DNA of 64,000 bases from Prevotella sp. (GTDB lineage: Bacteria > Bacteroidota > Bacteroidia > Bacteroidales > Bacteroidaceae), in assembly GCA_016291005.1 (NCBI GenBank), contig JAEEVT010000001.1:1-64000 (forward strand), read 5' to 3'. This document shows, one piece after another, positions 1 to 8,414 of this stretch. Within the stretch, counting starts at the first letter, position 1; each line of letters begins with the position of its first letter. Both the position numbers and the translations under genes were made by a program. The notes under the pieces were generated by a model. The model did not search any database. It was not told where the DNA came from and saw only the letters and a program-made list of their open reading frames with translations.

Positions 1-1641
1 CTGACGGTCCTGTTTGGCTGCACCACCGAGGCTGAGCGCAGGCAGATGCGCGCCGGCCTCGACAGCATCAACGTGCTCAACCGCACCGACCAGCCCTTCA
101 CTCCCGACGATGTCCGCCCCTATGTCGACTTCTTCGACAAAGAGGCCAAGGCCTTTTTCACCCTCCTCTCTTCAGACTCCATCCATAACGACCAGCTGCT
201 GGCCCACTATCTCCTTGGCCGCGCCTTCCACGAGAAGGGCGACGCCCCCATGGCCCTCGAAAGCTACCAGCACGCCATCGACCACGCCGACACCACCTCC
301 GCCTCCTGCGACTATAGACAGCTCAGCCGCGTCTACGGACAAATGGCAGAACTGTTTTATCAACAGGGGTTATACAGGCAGCAATTGGATCATGAGAAAA
401 GTTCCATCCATTATGCATGGAAAGGAGGAGACACTCTTGGTGCACTTATGAGCTATGAAATGGAATGTTCTGCTTACAGAAATTTGAATAAGCTTGATTC
501 TATTATTATAGTTACAGATTCTGTATATAAGATGTACAACAAATATGGTTTCCCAGACTATGCTGCAACATCTTTAAGTAATATCTTTAGCATACTCATA
601 AATAACAAGGAGTTAGAAAGAGCAAAAGGCCTTATGGATATCTACGAATCAAAATCTCTTTTCTTTGACTCCTTAGGCAACATAGAACACGGTCGTGAGA
701 TATATTACAAGGTTAAAGGTTACTATTACAAAGAAATTGGCAGGCTTGATTCAGCTGAATACTACTTCCGCAAAGAATTAAATAATGGTAAAGACTTTAA
801 CAATCAAAATGCTGGTGCATTAGGTTTAGCAGAAGTATTCATAGCCAAGCACTTACCTGATTCCGCTTCCAAATACTACCGCTATAGTTATGATATGAAC
901 GACTCCATGTTTGCTCATAAAACAACATCAACAATCAAGCGTATCCAGTCGATATACAATTACTCTCACCACCAAAAGGTAGCTAAACAAGAGTCAGAGA
1001 AAGCATCAAGACTCATGGTGTTTATCTGGATATGCATCTGTATTATATTAGTATTGCTACTCTTTGTGTTAATTGGCATATTCATTTCGTGGAACATGAA
1101 AAACGAGAGAGAAAAAATAAAGGCTGAATACCAACGTAGTATAGAGACTATTAGCAAGGCCCAAAAAGATTTGTCCTTACTCCAATTGTATAAGGAATTG
1201 AATGTACAATTAATCAAAGATAAAGAAGAACTGATTAAGGAACAAAATAATAGGAAGAAAGATCTGCTACAGAAGAGCAAGATAAATCAAAATATTGCAT
1301 CAACCTATTTCAAGTCCCTGCCAATCTATTTGAAATTTTCTAAACACATGGATAGCGGAAAGCAACCAACTAGGTCTGATTGGACAGACTTACAGGACGC
1401 TCTTTTTAACAGTTATCCTGGCTTTTCTGAGTTCATGCAGAAATACAATGATGATCTAACTGACCGTGAATACAAAATTTGTCTTTTGATAAGGGCAGAT
1501 TTCAAACCTGTTGGTATTGGAAACATGTTGTGCATAGCCTCATCCTATGTAACACAGATTCGTATTGACCTTCACCAAAAGCTATTTAAAAAGTCTGGTA
1601 ACTCAAAGGATTTTGATAACCATATTAAGAGAATCTTCTGA
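1..1641 (+). CDS. TPR-containing transmembrane regulator with C-terminal LuxR-like HTH region, 5' end truncated by window edge
   Basis: Frame is open from base 1 (LTVLFGCTTEAERRQMRAGLD..., lipobox-like); TPR-like repeats, TM segment (LMVFIWICICIILVLLLFVLIGIFI), coiled coil and C-terminal 'LTDREYKICLLIRADFKPVGIGNMLCIASSYVTQIRIDLHQKLF' typical of Bacteroidetes TPR regulators. Confidence 0.75.
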   Translation: MTVLFGCTTEAERRQMRAGLDSINVLNRTDQPFTPDDVRPYVDFFDKEAKAFFTLLSSDSIHNDQLLAHYLLGRAFHEKGDAPMALESYQHAIDHADTTSASCDYRQLSRVYGQMAELFYQQGLYRQQLDHEKSSIHYAWKGGDTLGALMSYEMECSAYRNLNKLDSIIIVTDSVYKMYNKYGFPDYAATSLSNIFSILINNKELERAKGLMDIYESKSLFFDSLGNIEHGREIYYKVKGYYYKEIGRLDSAEYYFRKELNNGKDFNNQNAGALGLAEVFIAKHLPDSASKYYRYSYDMNDSMFAHKTTSTIKRIQSIYNYSHHQKVAKQESEKASRLMVFIWICICIILVLLLFVLIGIFISWNMKNEREKIKAEYQRSIETISKAQKDLSLLQLYKELNVQLIKDKEELIKEQNNRKKDLLQKSKINQNIASTYFKSLPIYLKFSKHMDSGKQPTRSDWTDLQDALFNSYPGFSEFMQKYNDDLTDREYKICLLIRADFKPVGIGNMLCIASSYVTQIRIDLHQKLFKKSGNSKDFDNHIKRIF

Positions 1642-1847
1642 ATTTCTTTTTTGTCACACATAATTATAAAGCGTTTTGACAAGGATAGAAATCTTAAAAT
1701 TTCATTAACATTTTATCTGCGAAGATATATCTTGCTGACTATCAAACCTCTACGAACAAAAATTTTACTAAAATCATATTTGTTTTTTCTCATGGTGTAT
1801 TGTTTGTAATTTACTAACTTTGCAGTGAATTTTAAAACAATAAAATC

Positions 1848-2210
1848 ATGAAAAGAAGATTTCTATTATTAGTAGTAGGTGCACTTATGATGACCACTAC
1901 TGCAGTGGCTAAGGTACATGTCCCGTTATCAGTTTCAGTCTATGCAGATGATGAAACACCGATGACTCATGGTCATCCCAAATCACCAATTGATCCCCCT
2001 CTACTTTACATTGAGGACTTCACTCTGTTCTTTGAGGCTTATCATCCCGACTACATTCTTAATATCAAGGATGAGGATGGTGATGTGGTGTTTACTACGA
2101 CGGTCTACTCTGCTCAGACGCAGGTTGTATTGCCGTCTACTTTCTCTGGCGACTACGAAGTCGAACTCGTCATGGGTAACTGGCTATTCACAGGATATAT
2201 TAATCTGTAA
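1848..2210 (+). CDS. Small secreted protein, DUF3244-like
   Basis: Signal peptide MKRRFLLLVVGALMMTTTAVA; beta-sandwich-like C-term 'YILNIKDEDGDVVFTTTVYSAQTQVVLPSTFSGDYEVELVMGNWLFTGYINL'. Confidence 0.65.
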   Translation: MKRRFLLLVVGALMMTTTAVAKVHVPLSVSVYADDETPMTHGHPKSPIDPPLLYIEDFTLFFEAYHPDYILNIKDEDGDVVFTTTVYSAQTQVVLPSTFSGDYEVELVMGNWLFTGYINL

Positions 2211-2263
2211 GTCTACGAGGGAGACTCCCTCGAAAGTATAATTCAATTTATTTATTAAAAATC

Positions 2264-3598
2264 ATGTATTATTCATTTAAAAAGATTTGTTTTCTAACAA
2301 TTACATCATTATCTTTATCCTTCATTAGTTGTTCAAGCGATTACGACATTGACAATGAAGGATCAGCAGTAGCACAGAAAAGCCTTAGCACAGGTTTTAA
2401 TGCTGACACACGAAGCTATGAAGAGGCACTGGCTATTGCACAGAACTCGATTTCGATGGTAGAATCCAATGACAGCCCAACCCGAAGCACCGGCAAGCGC
2501 AGGTCAGTTAACGAAAAGGGTGGTGTATTTACCGTAGGTTCTTCATCAGCATCAACCAGAACAGCTAATGCCGCAAATGACACATTACTTTATGTATTCA
2601 ACTTCAACGACGACCAAGGTTTTGCTGTTGTTTCTGCCAATCGTAACACTGAAGGGCTTTTAGCGATTACAGAATCAGGATTTTATAGTCCTAATAAAGA
2701 AACTGATAATCCCGGCTTCAACAACTATATGGAAATGGCAAAATTATATGTACAAAAAGCAACAAAGCTTAATTCGATAACAAGAAGCGAAACATATTAC
2801 TGGAGATATGGCAATGATACTCTTGACTATTACCGTATAGAGCCAAAGGTACAAATAAAATGGGGACAAGAATATCATGCAGCAACATATTGTAGCAACG
2901 GGAAAGCAGGATGTGCCCCTATAGCAGCTGCTCAAATCATGTCTTATTTTAAAAGACCCTCCTCTTTTACATATACTTTTAATGGACGAGATAAGAATTT
3001 TGAAACAGTAGATTGGAATCAGCTCAATCAACATCCATATGTTTTAGTATGCCCGACACTATGCGATACCAATCCAAACATTAACAAGATGATTGGAAGA
3101 ATTTGTAGGCAGATTGGTGAAAAAGCAAATAGTGAATATTTAATAGATTATAATAATGGGAATCATACTAATACCTCACATAATGACATCTTGTCCGCAC
3201 TAAGGTATTATGGATATTCTACATCTGGTTATCGAAACATTCCTAATACGGAAAAAGGATTTCTTGATGATTTGCAGAACAACAAATTAATATTGATGTA
3301 TGGTAAGACAAGAAGTGGTATTGGTCATGCTTGGATAGTTGACGGAGGCTTTTTCTTAAAAGTTCATAGTTATAGATATAAGAGTTTGGATGGCGTTAAC
3401 TGGGAAACTTGTTGGGATGAAATCTTTACGTCACCATATAACCATGTCAATTGGGGGCTTGATGGAAGTTGTAACGGCTTCTTCATTCACGCTGTGTTTG
3501 ATGCTAATTCATGTATCTATTATGATAAAGGATCGCTTAATCTTAATGGAAGTGATTTGAATTTTTACAAAGACCTTCATTATTCAACTGTGTATTAA
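2264..3598 (+). CDS. C10 family (streptopain-like) cysteine peptidase with Spi-like propeptide
   Basis: Lipoprotein-type signal; Cys motif 'GKAGCAPIAAAQIMSYF' and His motif 'GIGHAWIVDGGF'; C-terminal 'NWGLDGSCNGFF' consistent with peptidase C10. Confidence 0.85.
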   Translation: MYYSFKKICFLTITSLSLSFISCSSDYDIDNEGSAVAQKSLSTGFNADTRSYEEALAIAQNSISMVESNDSPTRSTGKRRSVNEKGGVFTVGSSSASTRTANAANDTLLYVFNFNDDQGFAVVSANRNTEGLLAITESGFYSPNKETDNPGFNNYMEMAKLYVQKATKLNSITRSETYYWRYGNDTLDYYRIEPKVQIKWGQEYHAATYCSNGKAGCAPIAAAQIMSYFKRPSSFTYTFNGRDKNFETVDWNQLNQHPYVLVCPTLCDTNPNINKMIGRICRQIGEKANSEYLIDYNNGNHTNTSHNDILSALRYYGYSTSGYRNIPNTEKGFLDDLQNNKLILMYGKTRSGIGHAWIVDGGFFLKVHSYRYKSLDGVNWETCWDEIFTSPYNHVNWGLDGSCNGFFIHAVFDANSCIYYDKGSLNLNGSDLNFYKDLHYSTVY

Positions 3599-3610
3599 TT
3601 CTAAACGAAA

Positions 3611-4018
3611 ATGAAAAATTTAATTTTGGCTTTAGCCTTTATAATTGGTTTGGGCATAACGTTTTCGTGCAGCAGTGGTGAGGATGATGTCATTCTAGGC
3701 TATCCTTATCCCAATCCTATACGTGTTGCAGACTTGAACCAGACTGTCCGTGAGAATGACAATGTGACGGTTAAGTCTATAGTTCCATCAAGAATATTTT
3801 GCATCAAGACAAAATATAATCAGACAGACAAAATCTCCGATGTCTATTTGAATGAAGCCCGGCACCACTGGTTAGAAGTTCAGCAGACAAACGACTCCAC
3901 TTATATTTTCCATGTTCAAGTAAAAGAGGCGTCAGACACTGTAACATATCTTGAAGTTCACATCAATGGTCTTGGTCCTTATGGCATTGACACAATTACT
4001 TTCCATCTTGTACCATAA
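3611..4018 (+). CDS. Small lipoprotein directly downstream of C10 peptidase; possible inhibitor
   Basis: Lipobox 'GITFSCSSGEDD'; 12 bp between the upstream stop and this start; function not recognisable from sequence. Confidence 0.6.
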   Translation: MKNLILALAFIIGLGITFSCSSGEDDVILGYPYPNPIRVADLNQTVRENDNVTVKSIVPSRIFCIKTKYNQTDKISDVYLNEARHHWLEVQQTNDSTYIFHVQVKEASDTVTYLEVHINGLGPYGIDTITFHLVP

Positions 4019-4194
4019 AAGAGTATGACAGAGTGCTTATGGGAATAAATCTCTATTATCCCCATGAGTACTTTTTCGGGGTGACAAGGGACAGATTCTC
4101 TCACGTCTTTTTTCATAAATAATGTTAACGCCATGCAGTCTTTTTGACGTTTGGTTATCATAAGAGAAAAGAAACAATGTTTATCTGTCATATA

Positions 4195-4407
4195 ATGATG
4201 AAACACGTAAAGCTATTTTCAGGAATGTTGCTGTTGGCGGCAGTAGTCGGTTGTAGCAGCGGCGACGAAACGGTGCCGGACAACAAGGCGCAAAACGAGA
4301 CGGGAAATAAGACTGAGACGGTATTTGTCGACGATCCAGGTCCTGCGTTGACGGCAGAACAAGAAACGATGTTCTCGAACATCCAAATTTTCAACGCAGA
4401 AAAATGA
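4195..4407 (+). CDS. Very small lipoprotein
   Basis: MMKHVKLFSGMLLLAAVVGCSSGDET lipobox; 70 aa. Confidence 0.45.
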   Translation: MMKHVKLFSGMLLLAAVVGCSSGDETVPDNKAQNETGNKTETVFVDDPGPALTAEQETMFSNIQIFNAEK

Positions 4408-4605
4408 TCAGTAGAACCGACCCCATGATTCCGAAACTCTACTGCAGTACCATTAGGCACTACACTTAAAATAGAAAACTGATATGTTATTTGCAAAAAA
4501 GTGGGATAAAATTTGCAACATGTTTTTTTGTTAGTATATTTGCAGAAGTTATAATGCTATTAATAGTAGAAATAGTTTTTTTATTAATTATTAATTACAA
4601 GGTTT

Positions 4606-5319
4606 ATGAGCAGAAAATATTTATTGTTAATATTGTTGTGCATCTCATGTTCAATACATACGATAGCACAAACAGACTATTATTACTACAAAGGGTATAA
4701 GATTCCTCTAACTCTCAATGATAACAAGGTCATAATTAGCATTCTTAAAGAATATAGTAACACCATAGAAAGCATTTACGCAAATGCCCAGATTCTAGGT
4801 ACTATACGCGACAGCGACTTCGACATCCTCATTGTCGGTCGCTCTGATTACGAGAAGCTAACCACACTGGACTTCTGGGAGGAAGCCACAAAGTCCGTAA
4901 TAATAACTTCAAGCTATTTTACAGAGAACAACGATGAGGTCTTTGTTACTCCATACCTGAACGTACGGCTTAAAAAGGAAGAGGATACGAACCTGCTGAC
5001 GTCATACGCTGAGGAGTATGGACTCCAGATAATCAGGAATATGTCGTTAATGCCTTTATGGTATATTCTGGCTATCACTCAAAACTGCGAAAAGAATACA
5101 TTGACGTGTGCAAATGAATTATTTGAGAGTGGGTATTTTGCGGAATCTGTTCCAGACATGGTTTCTTTTAATGATCTTGACCACACGGCTGTCAGTGCTA
5201 TTACTATTCAGTCGCCGACGGAATCCTCCCCACTTTATGACCTCCAGGGCCGCCGGATGAAGGACCAGACCACACAAAAGGGTATATACATCCAGAATGG
5301 AAAGAAAGTAATCAGATAG
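4606..5319 (+). CDS. Hypothetical secreted protein with conserved C-terminal tail
   Basis: Signal peptide; C-term 'LYDLQGRRMKDQTTQKGIYIQNGKKVIR'. Confidence 0.6.
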   Translation: MSRKYLLLILLCISCSIHTIAQTDYYYYKGYKIPLTLNDNKVIISILKEYSNTIESIYANAQILGTIRDSDFDILIVGRSDYEKLTTLDFWEEATKSVIITSSYFTENNDEVFVTPYLNVRLKKEEDTNLLTSYAEEYGLQIIRNMSLMPLWYILAITQNCEKNTLTCANELFESGYFAESVPDMVSFNDLDHTAVSAITIQSPTESSPLYDLQGRRMKDQTTQKGIYIQNGKKVIR

Positions 5320-5518
5320 CAAGTAAAGATTTCAATGCGATGAAAAGGATATATGTCTTATTTCCATTATTGCTGTTGTCTATTTGTCTTCAGGCACAGG
5401 AATACATCTCGTTGGTTGAGTGATAATACAAAAAGGTTCACAAGGTGTGTTGATTAAAAACGGATTTGAATGTGAAATGGGAGCAGAAATGATAATAGAA
5501 TAAAAAACAATAAACGAT

Positions 5519-6382
5519 ATGACTAAGAGAATACTACTATTGTTTCTATTTGCCTTGGCATCTATGTCAGGCATGGCTCAAAGTCAGGCGGCTATGAGCT
5601 TTGATAATGATTTTATCTGGTGCTACAATGGTTGCAAAAGTGCAGAGTACCTCACATATCCAGCATTCCAAGAGTCATATCGTTTCGACGGCTCATATGA
5701 GAAAAATGGCAAACAATACCATGTTTTTCATTTTCAAAGGGCGTTTTTTGACAGTGGGGCTTCTATATACCCAACAGGCTATAGTTCCAACGACTTTAAA
5801 GGCCAGATTGGTGTCCGAGAAGAGAATGGTCGCGTTTATGTAGACCGCAATGAATACCTTGCCTTGCTGTCCGATGGTTCCTATTGGCAGTCAGTTGGAA
5901 ACAAAGACTATCTTCCTTATCAAGAAACCGCCGATGGCGAACTTGTACTTTACGACTTCAATATGCAAGTTAATGATAAATACCCGTCTGTGGAAGGTCA
6001 CGATGACATTTTTGTAGTCAGTATTGACATAGTTACAACGGAGGATAATGTTGCTCGAAAGTTATTACGGCTTAGTAATGGTAGTTCCTTATTAGAGGGT
6101 ATCGGCTGTATCTACTCCTCTGGCTTATGGCTCTTCTATCTGAACCCAGGTATCGTACCCTATGAAGCTGGTTATTTGGACATCTATGCTCATCATCCAC
6201 AGAATACTGGATTATGGACACCAATATACCAATGGAATGATGGCGCTCTAACGGGCATAAGCAATACTATCTCTACGAAACATACGGCAAAGGATTTCTT
6301 AGACCTTCAGGGTCGTCCGATGAAGGAACTGCCCACAAAGGGTATCTATATCCATAACGGGCGTAAGGTCGTAGTGAAGTAA
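5519..6382 (+). CDS. Hypothetical secreted protein with conserved C-terminal tail
   Basis: Signal peptide MTKRILLLFLFALASMSGMAQ; C-term 'FLDLQGRPMKELPTKGIYIHNGRKVVVK'. Confidence 0.65.
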   Translation: MTKRILLLFLFALASMSGMAQSQAAMSFDNDFIWCYNGCKSAEYLTYPAFQESYRFDGSYEKNGKQYHVFHFQRAFFDSGASIYPTGYSSNDFKGQIGVREENGRVYVDRNEYLALLSDGSYWQSVGNKDYLPYQETADGELVLYDFNMQVNDKYPSVEGHDDIFVVSIDIVTTEDNVARKLLRLSNGSSLLEGIGCIYSSGLWLFYLNPGIVPYEAGYLDIYAHHPQNTGLWTPIYQWNDGALTGISNTISTKHTAKDFLDLQGRPMKELPTKGIYIHNGRKVVVK

Positions 6383-6469
6383 AAGGCCAGAGTCCCCCGT
6401 CTTTGTTCGAGTTAAACGGAGAAACGACAGTGACAATAGGAACAACGCTAAATATAAACAACAACTGAC

Positions 6470-6685
6470 ATGAAAAGGAATAGTTTTTTTATAGTACTCA
6501 TACTTTTGTTGTCCTTATCCTCAAAAGGTTATTCCCAACGACCAGAAAGGCTTTATCTCCCTGGTGACAATTGCTTGTGGTATAGCAGTTATGCCCCCAA
6601 TTGGATGGGCGAATATATTTATTTGCGGAATGGTGAGACGGAACTGATTGAAGGGAAGGAGGTAGATCGGGGGACTCTGATCTGA
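6470..6685 (+). pseudogene. Truncated secreted protein of the same general type, disrupted near 6664
   Basis: Signal peptide and start of a mature domain, then abrupt end 'DRGTLI*' where transposase-remnant sequence begins. Confidence 0.5.
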
Positions 6686-6693
6686 ATGGGATT

Positions 6694-6855
6694 GGCAATG
6701 TGATGGAAGTACAGAATTTAGACAAGAATAAAAGGAATTCAATTATCAGAGAAGTATGCAAACAGGGGGCAGGATTCAGACAGTTAGCCCGAATAACGGG
6801 GATAAGCTACGGAATTATCCAAGGAGTAGCAACAGATCACAGTCTCCTGACCTGA
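6694..6855 (+). pseudogene. C-terminal HTH remnant of a REP-associated (RAYT-like) transposase
   Basis: Frame reads '...VQNLDKNKRNSIIREVCKQGAGFRQLARITGISYGIIQGVATDHSLLT*', matching the HTH tail typical of Bacteroidetes RAYT-like transposases; no N-terminal HUH domain present. Confidence 0.5.
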
Positions 6856-6870
6856 AATGGGGGGCATTTT

Positions 6871-7222
6871 GAAACCGACCTAACAACCTACCATAGCGGC
6901 CTGGAATGCCGATGCACAGAGGGTTTGTCGATGGTAGGTTCGTTGTCGGAGACCTACCATCCAACCTACCATCGAACCTAACATTAGTGTACGTTAGAAT
7001 ATCGATTCTACTATCTTGTCGACAATCTCGTCAAAGTATTTTTGCTTGATGCTGCCAAGGCGACGCTGGACGTCTCGTTCGATCCAAGCCGCCTGAGATG
7101 GTAGGTCTGACGCCAGATGGTAGGTTCGATGGTAGGTCTCAAAAGGACAACCTACCATGCTCAAAACCAGTGTACATCGGGGTTTCAGGGAATTATGGTA
7201 GGTTGTTAGGTTGGTTTTGAAA
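6871..7222. repeat. Inverted-repeat bounded cluster of AACCTACCAT / ATGGTAGGTT motifs
   Basis: Outer arms GAAACCGACCTAACAACCTACCAT (6871-6894) and ATGGTAGGTTGTTAGGTTGGTTTTGA (7195-7220); several internal copies in both orientations. Confidence 0.8.
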
Positions 7223-7281
7223 TTGCCGTATTTTCCGCAAGATTATGATACGCGATTTTCAAAGTATTTATTGAGTTCAAC

Positions 7282-7391
7282 TTATCCAGTACTTTTCCAT
7301 CAGTTATCCAGTACTTTTCCGTCAGTTATCCTAAGGATTTCCTCAAGAAGTTGCCGTGATTTCTTGCGGAAATCACGGCAATAATTGCAAC
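7282..7391. repeat. 22-bp-period degenerate tandem array containing a TTGCCGTGATTTC/GAAATCACGGCAA dyad
   Basis: TTATCCAGTACTTTTCCATCAG (7282), TTATCCAGTACTTTTCCGTCAG (7304), TTATCCTAAGGATTTCCTCAAG (7326), AAGTTGCCGTGATTTCTTGCGG (7348), AAATCACGGCAATAATTGCAAC (7370). Confidence 0.75.
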
Positions 7392-7450
7392 TTTTGATTG
7401 CAATATACAGAGCGGTTCACGTGTGTTGCTGTGTGTTGAAAAGAGCGTGG

Positions 7451-7924
7451 TTACCTGATCCTTTTTAATGTGGCTTCCATCAGGTCGTCGTTGATGGTCA
7501 GCTCTTCACCGTCCTCGCTGAGGAGCATCTTCGTACCGTCTTCGATGACGATGGCGCCGTCGATGACCCTGTAGCGTGACCAGTACTGGCGAATCTTCGC
7601 GTTGGCTTGCAACTGGGTCTGCCATAACTTGCGCTTTGCCCAGCTGATGCCTAACTGGTCGGCACGTTCCTTGTCGGTCAGGATTCTCATCTTGACCTTC
7701 ATCTTGTAGCTGTCAGGAAACTCGACCGTCACGCTCATGGTGAAGATCTCGTTCATCAGGTCCTCACGTTCTTCGCGGGCCTCAGGGGTCTCGTCGGACT
7801 TGTTGGACATGAGATGAGCCACCGACATGTTGCCGTTATAGTAGATACGGCCTTTCATCTCCTGTGCCTGTACGCCGAGTGCCAGCATCAGGCCGAATGC
7901 TATCAGTAACAGTTTTTGTTTCAT
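7451..7924 (-). CDS. Hypothetical secreted protein
   Basis: Signal peptide MKQKLLLIAFGLMLALGVQAQ; continuous 157-aa ORF six bases downstream of nrdG. Confidence 0.6.
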   Translation of the reverse strand: MKQKLLLIAFGLMLALGVQAQEMKGRIYYNGNMSVAHLMSNKSDETPEAREEREDLMNEIFTMSVTVEFPDSYKMKVKMRILTDKERADQLGISWAKRKLWQTQLQANAKIRQYWSRYRVIDGAIVIEDGTKMLLSEDGEELTINDDLMEATLKRIR

Positions 7925-7929
7925 CTTTC

Positions 7930-8412
7930 CTATACTGCCATACTGCTCTGTCGCCAGAAGCGGTAAGTGATGTCTTCAAAGGTGCCGTCCATATTGCGAC
8001 GGTAGAGGCGCTGGTTAGTCGTTGCCGACTTCAGGCCACCGAGGTGCTTGATGTAAGGACCTATCTTAATATAGTCGAAGTCTGACTTGTTGACTACCGA
8101 GGGGATACGGATGCGTCCGCTGTACCAGGCGACATGGAACTGCGGATGGTATTCGTGGATGTATTGTGCCAGTTGGTTGACGCCCATAGGGTCGGCGTCG
8201 CCGCCCATAAAGGCGATGCAGGTGATGTCGATGCCGTACTGTGACACGAAGTCGTCGATGGCATCGGTGTTGAGGGGCATGCCGATGTCTTCCCAGAGGT
8301 AATGGCTATGGCATCCAGGACAATGACACGGGCAATTAGAAATATTAATTGCCAGTGTCACTTCGTCCGGAATTTCTTGGAATACGATTCCAGTATTGAC
8401 GTATTTAAGCAT
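7930..8412 (-). CDS. nrdG: Anaerobic ribonucleoside-triphosphate reductase activating protein
   Basis: Radical-SAM Cys motif 'CPCHCPGCHSHYLW'; adjacent to nrdD. Confidence 0.9.
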   Translation of the reverse strand: MLKYVNTGIVFQEIPDEVTLAINISNCPCHCPGCHSHYLWEDIGMPLNTDAIDDFVSQYGIDITCIAFMGGDADPMGVNQLAQYIHEYHPQFHVAWYSGRIRIPSVVNKSDFDYIKIGPYIKHLGGLKSATTNQRLYRRNMDGTFEDITYRFWRQSSMAV

Positions 8413-8414
8413 GG

